Notes: generated by a model not told the origin, from the sequence alone. 62,959 nt of DNA from Tannerella sp. (GCA_031271805.1 JAISUX010000021.1:1-62959); one strand, 5' to 3'; shown: positions 8,969 through 17,926, counted from the stretch's first letter. Translations and numbers: made by a program.

Positions 8969-9768
8969 ACGAAATAATCGGGAAAAATGGTTGCAAAATC
9001 CGATTCGGTCGAGGCCGCGAATATACCGAAGACTGCCGAGCCGGAACCCGACATAGCAGCGTATTCGGCGCCGAGAGAGTAAAGTTTAGCCTTGATTTCG
9101 CCTATTTCAGGATAACGCCTAAAAACCGTTTCTTCAAAATCGTTTTTCAACACGTTCCGCCATTCGCAGACAGGCAGCAACGGCAGTTCGGATAGTCGGA
9201 AAGAGGGGTTTCGGGGCGTTGTACCCGCATACGCCTCTTTGGTCGATACGGTGAACGGCGGCTTAACAAGGCAAAGACATCGTCCTTTCAGTGAAACTGC
9301 GGTGGATTCGAAGATATTGCCCATCCCGGTCGCCAAAACCGGCTTATTACGGATAAAAAACGGACAATCGGCGCCAATCGTAGCAGCAATTTCTTCAAGT
9401 TCATCGGAAGTCGCGCCACATTCATATAAATCGTTTATTAACTTCAACATAAACGCAGCATCCGAGCTACCGCCACCGAGACCTGCCCCCGATGGAATCG
9501 CCTTTTTTAGATAAATATCGACATGACGGACAAACGCATAATTTGCAGCCATCAACCGATAGGCCTTCATCACGAGATTATCATCATTACGACATTCAAG
9601 GCTTACTGTTCCCGAAACGTTCAGCTTAGTGGTCTCACTCTCAACCACTTCAAGAGCGTCGCGAATAGAAACGGGATAGAAAATCGTCTCTATCTCGTGG
9701 TATCCGTCAGGACGAAGTCCGGTGATATGAAGCCCCAGGTTGATTTTTGCGTTCGGAAATGTAATCAT
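8947..9768 (-). CDS. ispE: 4-diphosphocytidyl-2-C-methyl-D-erythritol kinase
   Basis: A GHMP-family kinase that phosphorylates CDP-ME in the non-mevalonate (MEP) isoprenoid pathway. Motif 1 is seen as PNAKINLGLHITGLRPDGYH, the ATP-binding motif as PSGAGLGGGSSDAAF, and motif 3 as AMSGSGSAVFG. I place the start at the ATG at 9768, giving about 273 residues, because the family begins right before the PNAKINLGL motif and this ATG follows the helicase stop by 4 nt. Longer starts would lie inside the helicase gene. It overlaps the start of YgiQ by 22 nt. Confidence 0.95.
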   Translation of the reverse strand: MITFPNAKINLGLHITGLRPDGYHEIETIFYPVSIRDALEVVESETTKLNVSGTVSLECRNDDNLVMKAYRLMAANYAFVRHVDIYLKKAIPSGAGLGGGSSDAAFMLKLINDLYECGATSDELEEIAATIGADCPFFIRNKPVLATGMGNIFESTAVSLKGRCLCLVKPPFTVSTKEAYAGTTPRNPSFRLSELPLLPVCEWRNVLKNDFEETVFRRYPEIGEIKAKLYSLGAEYAAMSGSGSAVFGIFAASTESDFATIFPDYFVWKGMSD

Positions 9769-9772
9769 CTTT

Positions 9773-11026
9773 TCAGTGCTTTTTTTTCTTCTTTCCTCCG
9801 CCGCCACGCCGATTCCCGCCGCCTGATTTCCCCTTCTTTATACCCCTGAAACCCAGGCTTTTATTCTTTTCAGGATTATAGTCAGGAGCTTGACCGAGAG
9901 CAGGATCAAGTGGAATTTTGTAGATTGTCTTACCGAGAAAATTCTCGATTTTTTGGAATGCGTACTGTTCTTTTTCTGATACAAGCGTGATTGACAGACC
10001 TTTACCATCGGAACCGCGTGCCGTACGACCTATGCGGTGCACGTAATCTTCGGGATCTTTCGGTATGTCGTAGTTGATTACAAGGCTGATATCGACAATA
10101 TCAATACCGCGTGAAACAACGTCGGTAGCCACCAAAACATCTATATGACCATTCTTAAAATCCCTCATAACATGCTCACGCACAGACTGTTCCAAATCAG
10201 AGTGCATCGCTGCAACATTAATACCCATACGCTTGAACGCTATCGCGAGTTCCTTGACTTTCTGTTTCGACGACGAAAAGACAATAACTCGTTTGGGACT
10301 GCTTTCTTTGAAAAGTTTCTCGACGATATATATTTTCTGCGCTTCGTGACAGACAAACGCCGATTGAATGATGCTATCGGGCGGTTTGGCAATTGCAATC
10401 TTGACTTCCACAGGATCTTTCATGATGCTTTGCGCCAGGGTACGGATTTTCGGCGGCATCGTAGCTGAAAACATTATGATTTGGCACTCCTTAGGTAATT
10501 GCTTGTAAATAAGGAGTATATCGTCATAGAAACCCATATCCAACATGCGATCGGCTTCGTCGAGGATAAAGAATGAAACCTTCGAGAGGTCGATGCCTCC
10601 GAGGTTGAGGTGGGCTATAAGGCGTCCGGGTGTAGCTATCACAATATCGGCGCCCATCTGCAAGCCGCGTTCCTGCTGTGCGTACACGATTCCATCGGTT
10701 CCGCCATAGACAGCAATTGCCGAAACAGGCATGTAGTATGAAAATCCCTCGACCTGCTGGTCGATTTGCATTACAAGTTCACGTGTAGGAGCCATAACTA
10801 TGGCATTGATAGCATCGTCGGGGTAACCGCCCTTGCACAATTCATTTATTACCGGAAGTACGTAGGCCGCCGTTTTGCCGGTTCCGGTTTGCGCACAAGA
10901 TATAACATCGCGGCCCTCCATTATCGGTGGAATCGACATTTCCTGCACCGGCGTCATCTCCTGAAAATTCATAGCATCTATGCCGTCCAATACAGATTCT
11001 TCAAAGTCTAATTCATCAAATCTCAT
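9773..11026 (-). CDS. DEAD-box ATP-dependent RNA helicase (RhlE-like)
   Basis: A two-domain RNA helicase that unwinds RNA duplexes, probably in ribosome assembly or cold adaptation. The Q motif is MNFQEMTPVQEMSIPPI, motif I AQTGTGKTAAYVLP, motif Ia APTRELVMQ, motif Ib TPGRLIAH, motif II DEAD, motif III SAT, motif V VATDVVSRGIDI and motif VI HRIGRTARG. The tail from about residue 395 is glycine- and lysine-rich (KKGKSGGGNRRGGGGKKKKK), typical of RNA-binding extensions in RhlE-like proteins of this phylum. It is first in a compact trio with ispE and YgiQ. Upstream TACTTTTA (minus strand, 11050-11057) is a one-mismatch -7 element. Confidence 0.95.
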   Translation of the reverse strand: MRFDELDFEESVLDGIDAMNFQEMTPVQEMSIPPIMEGRDVISCAQTGTGKTAAYVLPVINELCKGGYPDDAINAIVMAPTRELVMQIDQQVEGFSYYMPVSAIAVYGGTDGIVYAQQERGLQMGADIVIATPGRLIAHLNLGGIDLSKVSFFILDEADRMLDMGFYDDILLIYKQLPKECQIIMFSATMPPKIRTLAQSIMKDPVEVKIAIAKPPDSIIQSAFVCHEAQKIYIVEKLFKESSPKRVIVFSSSKQKVKELAIAFKRMGINVAAMHSDLEQSVREHVMRDFKNGHIDVLVATDVVSRGIDIVDISLVINYDIPKDPEDYVHRIGRTARGSDGKGLSITLVSEKEQYAFQKIENFLGKTIYKIPLDPALGQAPDYNPEKNKSLGFRGIKKGKSGGGNRRGGGGKKKKKH

Positions 11027-11105
11027 CTTTTATGTGTTAAAATTGACCGTAAAAGTAGCGGTTATTTCGTTAACCGCCAAATAAAAAGTAAAAAAAAATG
11101 CGATT

Positions 11106-11915
11106 TCACCGATTTTTTGTATAATATCGTTCAAAAATATCGTCGTACACTCCGGTGTCACGCATATAGTCGAACCACTTATCGAGGCTGTCCGACAAGG
11201 CCGGCGACTGTCTGCGTAAGACCCACGACTGCAACTGTGTGAAACCGATGTCGGTAGCAATATCTATTTCGGGAAGCTGCTTCTTAGCCGTTTCGGATGC
11301 TCGCAACTCGCATACTGCGTAGTCAATATCGCCCTTTGCAACCATAATTATCAACTGCTCAGCCGAATAGAGTTTTTCCTCAACAATGTAAATCGTATCG
11401 CCGATTTCATGTTGAAGGTTTTGCAGGCGAAGCATGGCGGAAGAGTTGGCCGGGACATAGAGCGTTTTGCCTGCAAGTTCGAGTTGATTACGAATAGGTG
11501 CGATGGAATCGTTAAATTCGGCTTTTCGCTGTACCAAAACCTGCTTATCGAGAATTATTGGGTCGATAAAAAGATATTTTTCGCGAATCTCGGTTGTTAT
11601 GGGGATATTTCGCGCAATGACGTCATATTTTCCTGATTCGAGACCTTTGAAACTCTCGGCGAGCGACATTTCAAGGAAAATCTGCACCTCAAGACCCGAC
11701 ATATCCGAAATCGCACGACAGAGTTCGTATTGAAAACCTTCGATAGTATCGCCCGAAACGTAACATCCGATTTGGTTGTATTCGGTCACAACGCGCATGA
11801 CATTTTCCGCCGATATTTCCGGATAGTCGCGCAAGATAACCTGACGCGGACGCAAAAAATACATCATTGCGAGCACGGAAAACAATAATATTATGTACAG
11901 GTATATTCGTTTCAT
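11106..11915 (-). CDS. periplasmic solute-binding protein, family 3, membrane-anchored
   Basis: A 269-residue protein with an N-terminal basic/hydrophobic segment (MKRIYLYIILLFSVLAMMYF) and then a family-3 extracellular solute-binding fold: DTIEGFQYELCRAISDMSGL, VQIFLEMSLAESFKGLESGKYDVIA, ITTEIREKYLFIDPI, and GDIDYAVCELRAS. The same fold forms the N-terminal half of the lytic transglycosylase MltF, but no transglycosylase domain follows, so it would be a binding or sensing protein. The ATG at 11915 fits the signal segment and sits 18 nt after the porin stop codon, behind AGAAG at a usable distance. It is the last gene of the Vor-porin group. No permease or ATPase is next to it. Confidence 0.82.
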   Translation of the reverse strand: MKRIYLYIILLFSVLAMMYFLRPRQVILRDYPEISAENVMRVVTEYNQIGCYVSGDTIEGFQYELCRAISDMSGLEVQIFLEMSLAESFKGLESGKYDVIARNIPITTEIREKYLFIDPIILDKQVLVQRKAEFNDSIAPIRNQLELAGKTLYVPANSSAMLRLQNLQHEIGDTIYIVEEKLYSAEQLIIMVAKGDIDYAVCELRASETAKKQLPEIDIATDIGFTQLQSWVLRRQSPALSDSLDKWFDYMRDTGVYDDIFERYYTKNR

Positions 11916-11933
11916 GCGATATCTTCTTGGCAA

Positions 11934-14117
11934 TCAATTATTAAAGTAAACCGAGATGCCCAATTTGAGCGTCCAGGGATTGAGAGGGTAGTGCAGGAAA
12001 GCGAACTGTTCGGGCGGCGTTATAAGCATCGAACCGATATTGTAGGCCGAAATAAAGAATCGCGCCTGCTTTAATTTGAAATTAGCATAGGCGCTGATTA
12101 TCGGATAGTTTCCCGTACGCTTTTCGTCCTGAAGCTGAAACTGCTGTGTAGCAGGCTCATAATAGGGCGAGAAGTAGCTCGTATAATAGTGGGCGTCGGC
12201 GCCGAGTTGTATGTTCAGCACTTTGGCGTAAGCAAAATCAAGGTAGATATTCGAATAGGCGCAGAGTAGCGGCAACGGCAACACACTCTTATCGCTACTT
12301 AACTGGTAGGCAACCTCGTTCTCCCATCCAAAACCTTTGTAGCGAAAATCCTGCTTGGCGCGAGCGCTTATGACCTGGATATTCCCCTCAAACTGTTCGG
12401 GAACGCCCTTTTTACCGAAATAAACGTAGTTTTGTACACTCTCAATACTTGCCGATAACTTCGTGAGTGTTTGTTGTATGTCGAGTTCACCCCCGGCATA
12501 GAACTTTTGAATGTTCCGCAAACTCTGGTCCCACCAAAAATAACGAGAGTGGTAGTGGCGCAAGTAGAACGCAGGCGTGTAGTTGCGCAAATATCCGAAA
12601 GCTTTTACCGTAGCGTCTTTTCCTAACACATTGAAGCGTGTTTGCAGCTGCCCTTCGACGTTAAATTCGCCGATATCGCTACCGACAAGGCAAAATGTTC
12701 CACGCGCGTCGTAGGTCAGCACCTCACCTCGCCGCTTCGAGAGTTCGGCGCCAAGATAGGTGGAAAACTCATCAAATTGCATTGTGCCGAGTACCGAATC
12801 GCCGGGCAACGTAAACCGCCGCTTCTCGAAATTAACGAATGCCGCAAGCCCGAACTTGACCCAATCCTGAAAACCTTCGCGTAACGACAGGCCGACAGAA
12901 TTTTTAATCACCCATGCCTCGGTCTTGTCGTCAAGGGTCGAATCAGGCGAACCGTAAATGGGTGTATCATAATACTTTACATAGTTAGAATCCATATCAT
13001 TGTATTTAGAGAGGAAGCGTCGGCCGCTGCCTTCATAGTCGAATGTATGGAAAATACTTGACACCGGCACAAACACCATGTCGATTAATTCGTCTTCGCC
13101 GCCTGCAGCTCCCGATGTTCCATCACCAATCGCCTCACGCCCAAATATATCCTGTATCGGTTTTGCAGCAGCCTGTTCGGCGTTTTCCTCCTCTCCGGTT
13201 TCTTCGAGCCGTTTTTGTTCTTCTTTTTTAGCCTTTTCTTCATTTTTTTTGTTGACAGCGGCCTTTTCGGCATCGGTCATTTCACGATAAAAACCGAGAT
13301 TGTAGCGATGTGCAAGATAGAACTGCTTACCTTTAAGGCGGTTCCATGTATCCGTAAAGCGTGTAGGGTAAGATTGCGGGTCTATGGGGCGTTTATTGTC
13401 GGTAAATTCGTCGGGATGGGTCAGGTAGCGGTCGTTCGTCAGGCCTCCGTTTTCGGTATTGAGGTAGTTGTGATTGCGAAAATACGCATTAGCTTCGTAA
13501 CGATCGGAATTGTAACTGACAAATGGGCGGTAATACAGCATTTGATTACTGTTTGAAGTGAACTGCCCACGCACATAAGTATAATCAAATTCAAAGCCGA
13601 CATTGAGGTTACGCCCGAAGTTCGTAGTCATCACACCGTCGAACATTTCCTCACGGTTGTTTTGTCCGCCCGACCGCAGGTATGTCAACCTCGTGTAAGG
13701 TTCTTTTACATCGTAAAAAAGCGCGTTTTGAGGCGTTGTGATATAGTATGAAAATCCATCGGCGAAAATAAAGTCCCGGCTATCGTCACGCTCCGAAAAG
13801 ATGCGGCTCTGCGCCGGCGAGCCGATATTAGCAAGATAGCCGACCGACAGCCCGCGCCCTTCGATAAAAGTACTGTTAGCGAAGTTCAGCCGTTGCGTAT
13901 CCATCGGCGCAACGTACTTGTCGCTGAGGTAAGGAGTAAGCCGAAAAGCGGTCGTCGGATTCGTCGAGACTTTGTCCGTATCCGCATAAAGCAGACTATC
14001 AGGCAAATCGGAGGGTACGGAATTGAATTTAGGAGTTATCCCTCTTTTCTCGGATTGGGCTGATAGAGCCGCAGAAAAGAGCAATATAAAAAACAATATG
14101 TCGAACCCTCTTTTCAC
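11934..14117 (-). CDS. putative porin (DUF4289 / Putative_porin family)
   Basis: A 727-residue outer-membrane protein with a signal peptide (FDILFFILLFSAALSAQ) and long stretches of alternating aromatic/polar residues typical of beta strands, ending in LKLGISVYFNN. The sequence resembles the Bacteroidota putative porin family (FADGFSYYITTPQNALFYDVKEPYTRLTY; SGGQNNREEMFDGVMTTNFG). A charged, low-complexity insert (EEKAKKEEQKRLEETGEEEN) at about residues 290-315 is probably an extracellular or periplasmic loop. The start is GTG, only 1 nt past the stop of the upstream oxidoreductase gamma gene; no ATG fits before the signal peptide. The transported solute is unknown. Confidence 0.85.
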   Translation of the reverse strand: MKRGFDILFFILLFSAALSAQSEKRGITPKFNSVPSDLPDSLLYADTDKVSTNPTTAFRLTPYLSDKYVAPMDTQRLNFANSTFIEGRGLSVGYLANIGSPAQSRIFSERDDSRDFIFADGFSYYITTPQNALFYDVKEPYTRLTYLRSGGQNNREEMFDGVMTTNFGRNLNVGFEFDYTYVRGQFTSNSNQMLYYRPFVSYNSDRYEANAYFRNHNYLNTENGGLTNDRYLTHPDEFTDNKRPIDPQSYPTRFTDTWNRLKGKQFYLAHRYNLGFYREMTDAEKAAVNKKNEEKAKKEEQKRLEETGEEENAEQAAAKPIQDIFGREAIGDGTSGAAGGEDELIDMVFVPVSSIFHTFDYEGSGRRFLSKYNDMDSNYVKYYDTPIYGSPDSTLDDKTEAWVIKNSVGLSLREGFQDWVKFGLAAFVNFEKRRFTLPGDSVLGTMQFDEFSTYLGAELSKRRGEVLTYDARGTFCLVGSDIGEFNVEGQLQTRFNVLGKDATVKAFGYLRNYTPAFYLRHYHSRYFWWDQSLRNIQKFYAGGELDIQQTLTKLSASIESVQNYVYFGKKGVPEQFEGNIQVISARAKQDFRYKGFGWENEVAYQLSSDKSVLPLPLLCAYSNIYLDFAYAKVLNIQLGADAHYYTSYFSPYYEPATQQFQLQDEKRTGNYPIISAYANFKLKQARFFISAYNIGSMLITPPEQFAFLHYPLNPWTLKLGISVYFNN

Positions 14118-14118
14118 A

Positions 14119-14661
14119 TCATACTTTTCGGATTATTTCAATGCCTTTGCGTATAGCTTCCTCATTAGCGGGAAGCAGGTTGTAATGACGCTCCGGAAGG
14201 GTCTTTTTCAGGCCTTTCATCACGCTTTCGAGCGAAACCATCGGGACAATTTTAAGCAATCCGCCGAGCACAAGCATATTAAACGACTTCGACATATTCA
14301 AGGCCGTCGCCGTATCCATCGCGTCGATACGATAGACGTTTATGTCCGTGCGTGTGACCGGATTATGTATCCCGTAACCGTCATAAATCAGGATACCCCC
14401 TTTCTTGACTTTCGGTTCAAACTTATCCATCGAGGGTTGATTAAGGATTATGGCGATATCGTATTCGTTCAGGATAGGCGAACTAATGCGATCATCGCTG
14501 ATGATAACGGTCACGTTTGCCGTGCCGCCGCGCTGTTCGGGGCCATACGAAGGCATCCAACTCACTTCCTTACCCTCCATCAGCCCCGAATAGGCAAGTA
14601 TTTTGCCCATCGAAAGGACGCCTTGACCGCCGAATCCGGCTATGATTATTTCGTGTTTCAT
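14119..14661 (-). CDS. 2-oxoacid:ferredoxin oxidoreductase, gamma subunit
   Basis: The gamma subunit of the Vor/Kor-type complex that oxidatively decarboxylates 2-oxoacids to acyl-CoA and passes electrons to ferredoxin, reversibly and in the cytosol. The opening GFGGQGVLSMGKILAYSG is the family signature, followed by SWMPSYGPEQRGGTANVTV. Its 180 residues match the usual length. It follows the beta gene by 10 nt and precedes the porin gene by 1 nt. The complex may accept 2-oxoisovalerate or 2-oxoglutarate, which sequence alone does not settle. Confidence 0.92.
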   Translation of the reverse strand: MKHEIIIAGFGGQGVLSMGKILAYSGLMEGKEVSWMPSYGPEQRGGTANVTVIISDDRISSPILNEYDIAIILNQPSMDKFEPKVKKGGILIYDGYGIHNPVTRTDINVYRIDAMDTATALNMSKSFNMLVLGGLLKIVPMVSLESVMKGLKKTLPERHYNLLPANEEAIRKGIEIIRKV

Positions 14662-14671
14662 ATCTTTGAAA

Positions 14672-15436
14672 TTATACGTTTTTCAGATCCCCAAGCGGAT
14701 AGTAGGGGAACATGTTATTTTCCATCCATTCGTTAGCTTTTTCGGGCGATTGTTTCCATCCCGATGCACATGTCGAGACAAATTCAACTATCGACGTGCC
14801 TTTGCCGGCCATCGAGTTGTCGAAAGCCAGACGCAGCATCTTCTTCGCCTTTTTGACCGCAGCTACGGTTTGAACGCTTTGGCGCGTCACAAGACAGGTG
14901 CCTTCCAACTGCGCCAGAAGATCGGAAATCTTCAGCGGATAGCCGTTAAGCGAGACCTCGCGACCGTATGGGCAGGTTGAAGTCGGCATGCCAAGCAATG
15001 TCGTAGGCGCCATCTGTCCTCCGGTCATTCCGTATATAGCGTTGTTGACAAAGACGATGACGATATTTTCGCCTCTGTTGGCCGCATGGATAGTCTCCGC
15101 CGTTCCAATAGCCGCAAGGTCGCCGTCGCCCTGGTATGTGAAAACCATCTTTGAGGGGTTAAGTCGCTTAACGGCCGTCGCGATTGCGGGAGCGCGTCCA
15201 TGCGCCGCCTCAAGCCAGTCGATATCTATATAGTTGTACGCGAAGACCGCACAGCCGACCGGAGAGACGCCGATAGTCTTTTCTTCCATGCCCATATCTT
15301 CGATGACTTCGGCGATGAGCTTATGTATCACGCCATGGCTACATCCCGGACAATAGTGCATTTGGTTGTCATTAAGTAATTTAGGCTTCGAGTAAACTAT
15401 ATTCTCCGGCCTAATTATTTCTTCCGATTCCATCAT
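14672..15436 (-). CDS. 2-oxoacid:ferredoxin oxidoreductase, beta (thiamine diphosphate) subunit
   Basis: This subunit binds thiamine diphosphate and carries the chemistry of decarboxylation. The sequence has HYCPGCSHGVIHKL near residue 27, the ThDP motif GDGDLAAIG continuing to IVIVFVNNAIYGMTGGQ, and TCLVTRQSV. No extra ferredoxin-type cysteine cluster is present; electron transfer would go through the separate small ferredoxin encoded upstream. The start is one of two adjacent ATG codons (15436 or 15433). It lies 1 nt downstream of the small membrane protein gene described next. Confidence 0.93.
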   Translation of the reverse strand: MMESEEIIRPENIVYSKPKLLNDNQMHYCPGCSHGVIHKLIAEVIEDMGMEEKTIGVSPVGCAVFAYNYIDIDWLEAAHGRAPAIATAVKRLNPSKMVFTYQGDGDLAAIGTAETIHAANRGENIVIVFVNNAIYGMTGGQMAPTTLLGMPTSTCPYGREVSLNGYPLKISDLLAQLEGTCLVTRQSVQTVAAVKKAKKMLRLAFDNSMAGKGTSIVEFVSTCASGWKQSPEKANEWMENNMFPYYPLGDLKNV

Positions 15437-15437
15437 A

Positions 15438-15614
15438 TTATTTTTTAGAAAAAAATCTCAAAATATATTGTACAATTCTCAGCAAAACCGCTCCGCCGCC
15501 AAGCGCAATATAGATCATCGCGTTATCTACAGCGAAGTAGCATATAATAGCGCCTACCGCAATCGCCATGAAAATCACGGTTAAAAGTTCGTCCCAAGGG
15601 CTTCCTCGTTTCAT
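15438..15614 (-). CDS. small two-helix membrane protein within the Vor operon
   Basis: A 58-codon gene. It starts MKRGSPWDELLTVIFMAIAV and ends in RFFSKK. Two hydrophobic segments, about residues 9-27 and 32-50, are joined by a short turn (VDNA), and the basic tail suggests a cytoplasmic C-terminus. The ATG overlaps the vorB stop codon (ATGA at 15611-15614) and its TAA lies 1 nt before the beta-subunit ATG, so it is firmly embedded in the operon and likely translated by coupling. I recognise no named family. A role in bringing the soluble oxidoreductase to the membrane is a guess from context. Confidence 0.8.
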   Translation of the reverse strand: MKRGSPWDELLTVIFMAIAVGAIICYFAVDNAMIYIALGGGAVLLRIVQYILRFFSKK

Positions 15615-16687
15615 GACAATTTTTCTTTTACGGCATTGACGATTTCATCGGGCGTAAAAACTATTCCGCCAAGACGCCCGAAATGCTCGACGCGCACGCG
15701 GCCATTGACGGCTAACCTGACATCTTCTACCATTTGACCGGCGTTGAGTTCGACCGATAGCATACCCTTGACTTTACCGGCGTATTCTGCGATAACTTTT
15801 GTCGGAAACGGCCAGAGCGTTATCGGACGAAGCAGTCCGAGTTTCAAGCCTTCCTCTCGCGCTATTTCTATAGCTTTCTGACAGATTCGCGCCGACGAGC
15901 CGAAAGCCACCAAAAGATAATCGGCATCAGTGCATAGATACTCTTCGTAGCGCACTTCGTTCTCCTCAATTGTGCGATAACGTTCCTGGAATCTGATATT
16001 TTTCCGTTCCATTATCTCCGGGTCGAGTTCGAGCGAAGTAATCACGTTTCGGGCGCGGTCGGCGCTCTTGCCTGTCGCTGCCCACGGACATTCGGCAAGA
16101 ATCTCAGCTTCCGTCTTGCGTTTGCGGAAAGGCGGCAGCACGACTTTTTCCATCAGCTGACCGATCATTCCGTCGGCAAGAATCATCGCCGGATTTAAAT
16201 ATTTGAACGCCAGGTCAAAGCCCAAGGCTACAAAATCGGCCATTTCCTGCACCGACGACGGCGCGAGCGTAATCACCCGGTAATCGCCATGCCCGCCGCC
16301 TTTGACGGTTTGAAAATAGTCGGCCTGGCTCGGTTGAATCGTGCCCAGACCAGGCCCTCCGCGCATCACATTGACTATCAGGCAAGGTAAATCCGCACCT
16401 GCGATATACGAAATGCCCTCAAGTTTGAGGCTTATTCCCGGACTTGATGACGAAGTCATCACACGTTTGCCTATTCCGGCGCCACCGTAAACCATGTTTA
16501 TCGCCGCTATTTCACTTTCAGCCTGAAGGACAACCATGCCGGTCGTTTCCCAGGGCTTCTCGGCTTCAAGCGTTTCGAGGATTTCCGACTGGGGCGTTAT
16601 GGGATAGCCGAAATAACCATCCGCACCATAGCGTATTGCCGCATGGGCGATGGCTTCGTTTCCTTTCATTAATCTTACTTCTTCCAT
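15611..16687 (-). CDS. vorB: 3-methyl-2-oxobutanoate dehydrogenase subunit VorB (2-oxoacid:ferredoxin oxidoreductase alpha)
   Basis: The alpha subunit (358 aa) of a branched-chain-type 2-oxoacid:ferredoxin oxidoreductase. It contains the pyrimidine-binding domain (YGYDGYF-like stretch seen as RYGADGYFGYPITPQSEI, then AESEIAAINMVYGGAGIGKR; SSSSPGISLKLEGISY) and the C-terminal transketolase-like domain II (YLLVAFGSSARICQKAIEIA; LGLLRPITLWPFP). The length and motifs match the VorB group better than two-domain pyruvate enzymes, but substrate preference is not proven. It lies 3 nt after the ferredoxin gene and overlaps the start of the small membrane protein gene by 4 nt. Confidence 0.92.
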   Translation of the reverse strand: MEEVRLMKGNEAIAHAAIRYGADGYFGYPITPQSEILETLEAEKPWETTGMVVLQAESEIAAINMVYGGAGIGKRVMTSSSSPGISLKLEGISYIAGADLPCLIVNVMRGGPGLGTIQPSQADYFQTVKGGGHGDYRVITLAPSSVQEMADFVALGFDLAFKYLNPAMILADGMIGQLMEKVVLPPFRKRKTEAEILAECPWAATGKSADRARNVITSLELDPEIMERKNIRFQERYRTIEENEVRYEEYLCTDADYLLVAFGSSARICQKAIEIAREEGLKLGLLRPITLWPFPTKVIAEYAGKVKGMLSVELNAGQMVEDVRLAVNGRVRVEHFGRLGGIVFTPDEIVNAVKEKLS

Positions 16688-16690
16688 TGC

Positions 16691-16924
16691 TTAACTCTCG
16701 ATTTTCTTTTTGTAAATAGTAAGACAACCGTCGGGACATACCCAACCGCAACTCGCACAACCTATACATAAGTCGGGATTCTTCATATAAACGAAGTGGT
16801 ATCCCTTATTGTTGACTTCCCGCGGATGCAATTCAAGCACGTCCGCAGGGCAGGCAACTACACATAAATTGCAACCTTTACAGCGCTCGGTGTTGACGAC
16901 GACCGCCCCTCTAATTTTTGCCAT
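16691..16924 (-). CDS. 2x[4Fe-4S] ferredoxin-type subunit of the Vor complex
   Basis: A 77-residue dicluster ferredoxin with motifs CKGCNLCVVACP and CIGCASCGWVCP, so all eight cluster ligands are present. As the first gene of the Vor operon it most likely serves as the delta/electron-transfer subunit of the complex. The spacing to vorB is 3 nt. The ATG is preceded by an exact -7 promoter element about 30 bp upstream. Confidence 0.93.
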   Translation of the reverse strand: MAKIRGAVVVNTERCKGCNLCVVACPADVLELHPREVNNKGYHFVYMKNPDLCIGCASCGWVCPDGCLTIYKKKIES

Positions 16925-16952
16925 AACCTATTATATTTTATTTTCAAGGGCG

Positions 16953-16960
16953 CAAAGGTA
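16953..16960 (-). promoter_or_regulatory. -7 element of the Vor operon promoter
   Basis: Minus-strand TACCTTTG, an exact TAnnTTTG match, 28 bp upstream of the ferredoxin ATG. No clear TTTG lies at the -33 position. It would drive ferredoxin, vorB, the small membrane protein, beta, gamma and probably the porin and binding protein. Confidence 0.55.
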
Positions 16961-17010
16961 CAACTTTTTTGCCAATATTGTACCTCTTTTTTCTATTTTA
17001 TTATAATCTC

Positions 17011-17925
17011 TTATTTTTTAGCGTCTTTTTGCGAGGATAATTTCTCGATGAAAAGGACTATTGCGAAGCCGAAAATTGCCAATCCGACGGCTTCCCATAA
17101 ATATTCATTCGGAAGGACATTAGCTTCGACAAGAGGCTGTACTTTATTGTTGCTGTCGGTATAGGTTTCGAGTACCTCTTTCCATGGCCAAACCTTGTTG
17201 AGCGAACCAAGCATAAAACCGGAAAGTACAGCAATTGTTACATCATGGAAACGGTGCAAGGCAAACGAAAGAACCCGCGAAAATGAAGTTATACCGATCA
17301 GTATCCCGCAGGCAAAAACCGCCAATACCGATATTTTTAACGATTTCACCGCATCCATTACATAAAAATACTTGCCGAGAAGCACCAAGATAAAACTTCC
17401 TGAAATCCCCGGTAAAATCATTGCACAAATGGATACCGCCCCACAAACAAAAATAAACCAATATCCGTCCGGCGTTTTGGCTGGAGTAGCAGCGGTAATG
17501 AAATATGCCGCGATTCCACCGACAATAAAACTCAAAACAACCTTCCAATTCCATTTTTTAATATCCCGAATCACAACCCAAGTTGACGCCAATACCAAGC
17601 CGAAAAAGAACGCCCATACAAGTACCGGATAAGTCTCAAGAAGATAGGTTATGACTCTCGCAAGCGAAAAAACGCTTAGTCCAATACCTAATATCAACAT
17701 AAACAGGAAGTTACCGTTTATTGCCTTCCAAAAATCCCGAAAACGTAACGAAAGCAGCAATTTCAGCGATGAAATATTGATGTTCTTGATAGAATCGACA
17801 AGTTCTTCGTATATGCCTACGATGAACGCTATAGTTCCGCCCGAAACGCCCGGTACAACGTCAGCCGACCCCATACCCATGCCTTTCAGCACGATTAATC
17901 CGTAATCTTTGACTGTTCTTGCCAT
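17011..17925 (-). CDS. DUF368 polytopic membrane protein (undecaprenyl-phosphate translocase family)
   Basis: A 304-residue inner-membrane protein of the DUF368 family, members of which have been shown to return undecaprenyl phosphate carrier across the membrane for reuse in envelope synthesis. The family signature occurs twice, as expected for its internal duplication: MGSADVVPGVSGGTIAFIVG near residue 17 and AMILPGISGSFILVLLGKY near residue 170. About eight to ten hydrophobic segments are visible. It starts 1 nt after the TPR gene stop, so it belongs to the glnS-TPR-DUF368 operon. Confidence 0.88.
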   Translation of the reverse strand: MARTVKDYGLIVLKGMGMGSADVVPGVSGGTIAFIVGIYEELVDSIKNINISSLKLLLSLRFRDFWKAINGNFLFMLILGIGLSVFSLARVITYLLETYPVLVWAFFFGLVLASTWVVIRDIKKWNWKVVLSFIVGGIAAYFITAATPAKTPDGYWFIFVCGAVSICAMILPGISGSFILVLLGKYFYVMDAVKSLKISVLAVFACGILIGITSFSRVLSFALHRFHDVTIAVLSGFMLGSLNKVWPWKEVLETYTDSNNKVQPLVEANVLPNEYLWEAVGLAIFGFAIVLFIEKLSSQKDAKK

Positions 17926-17926
17926 A

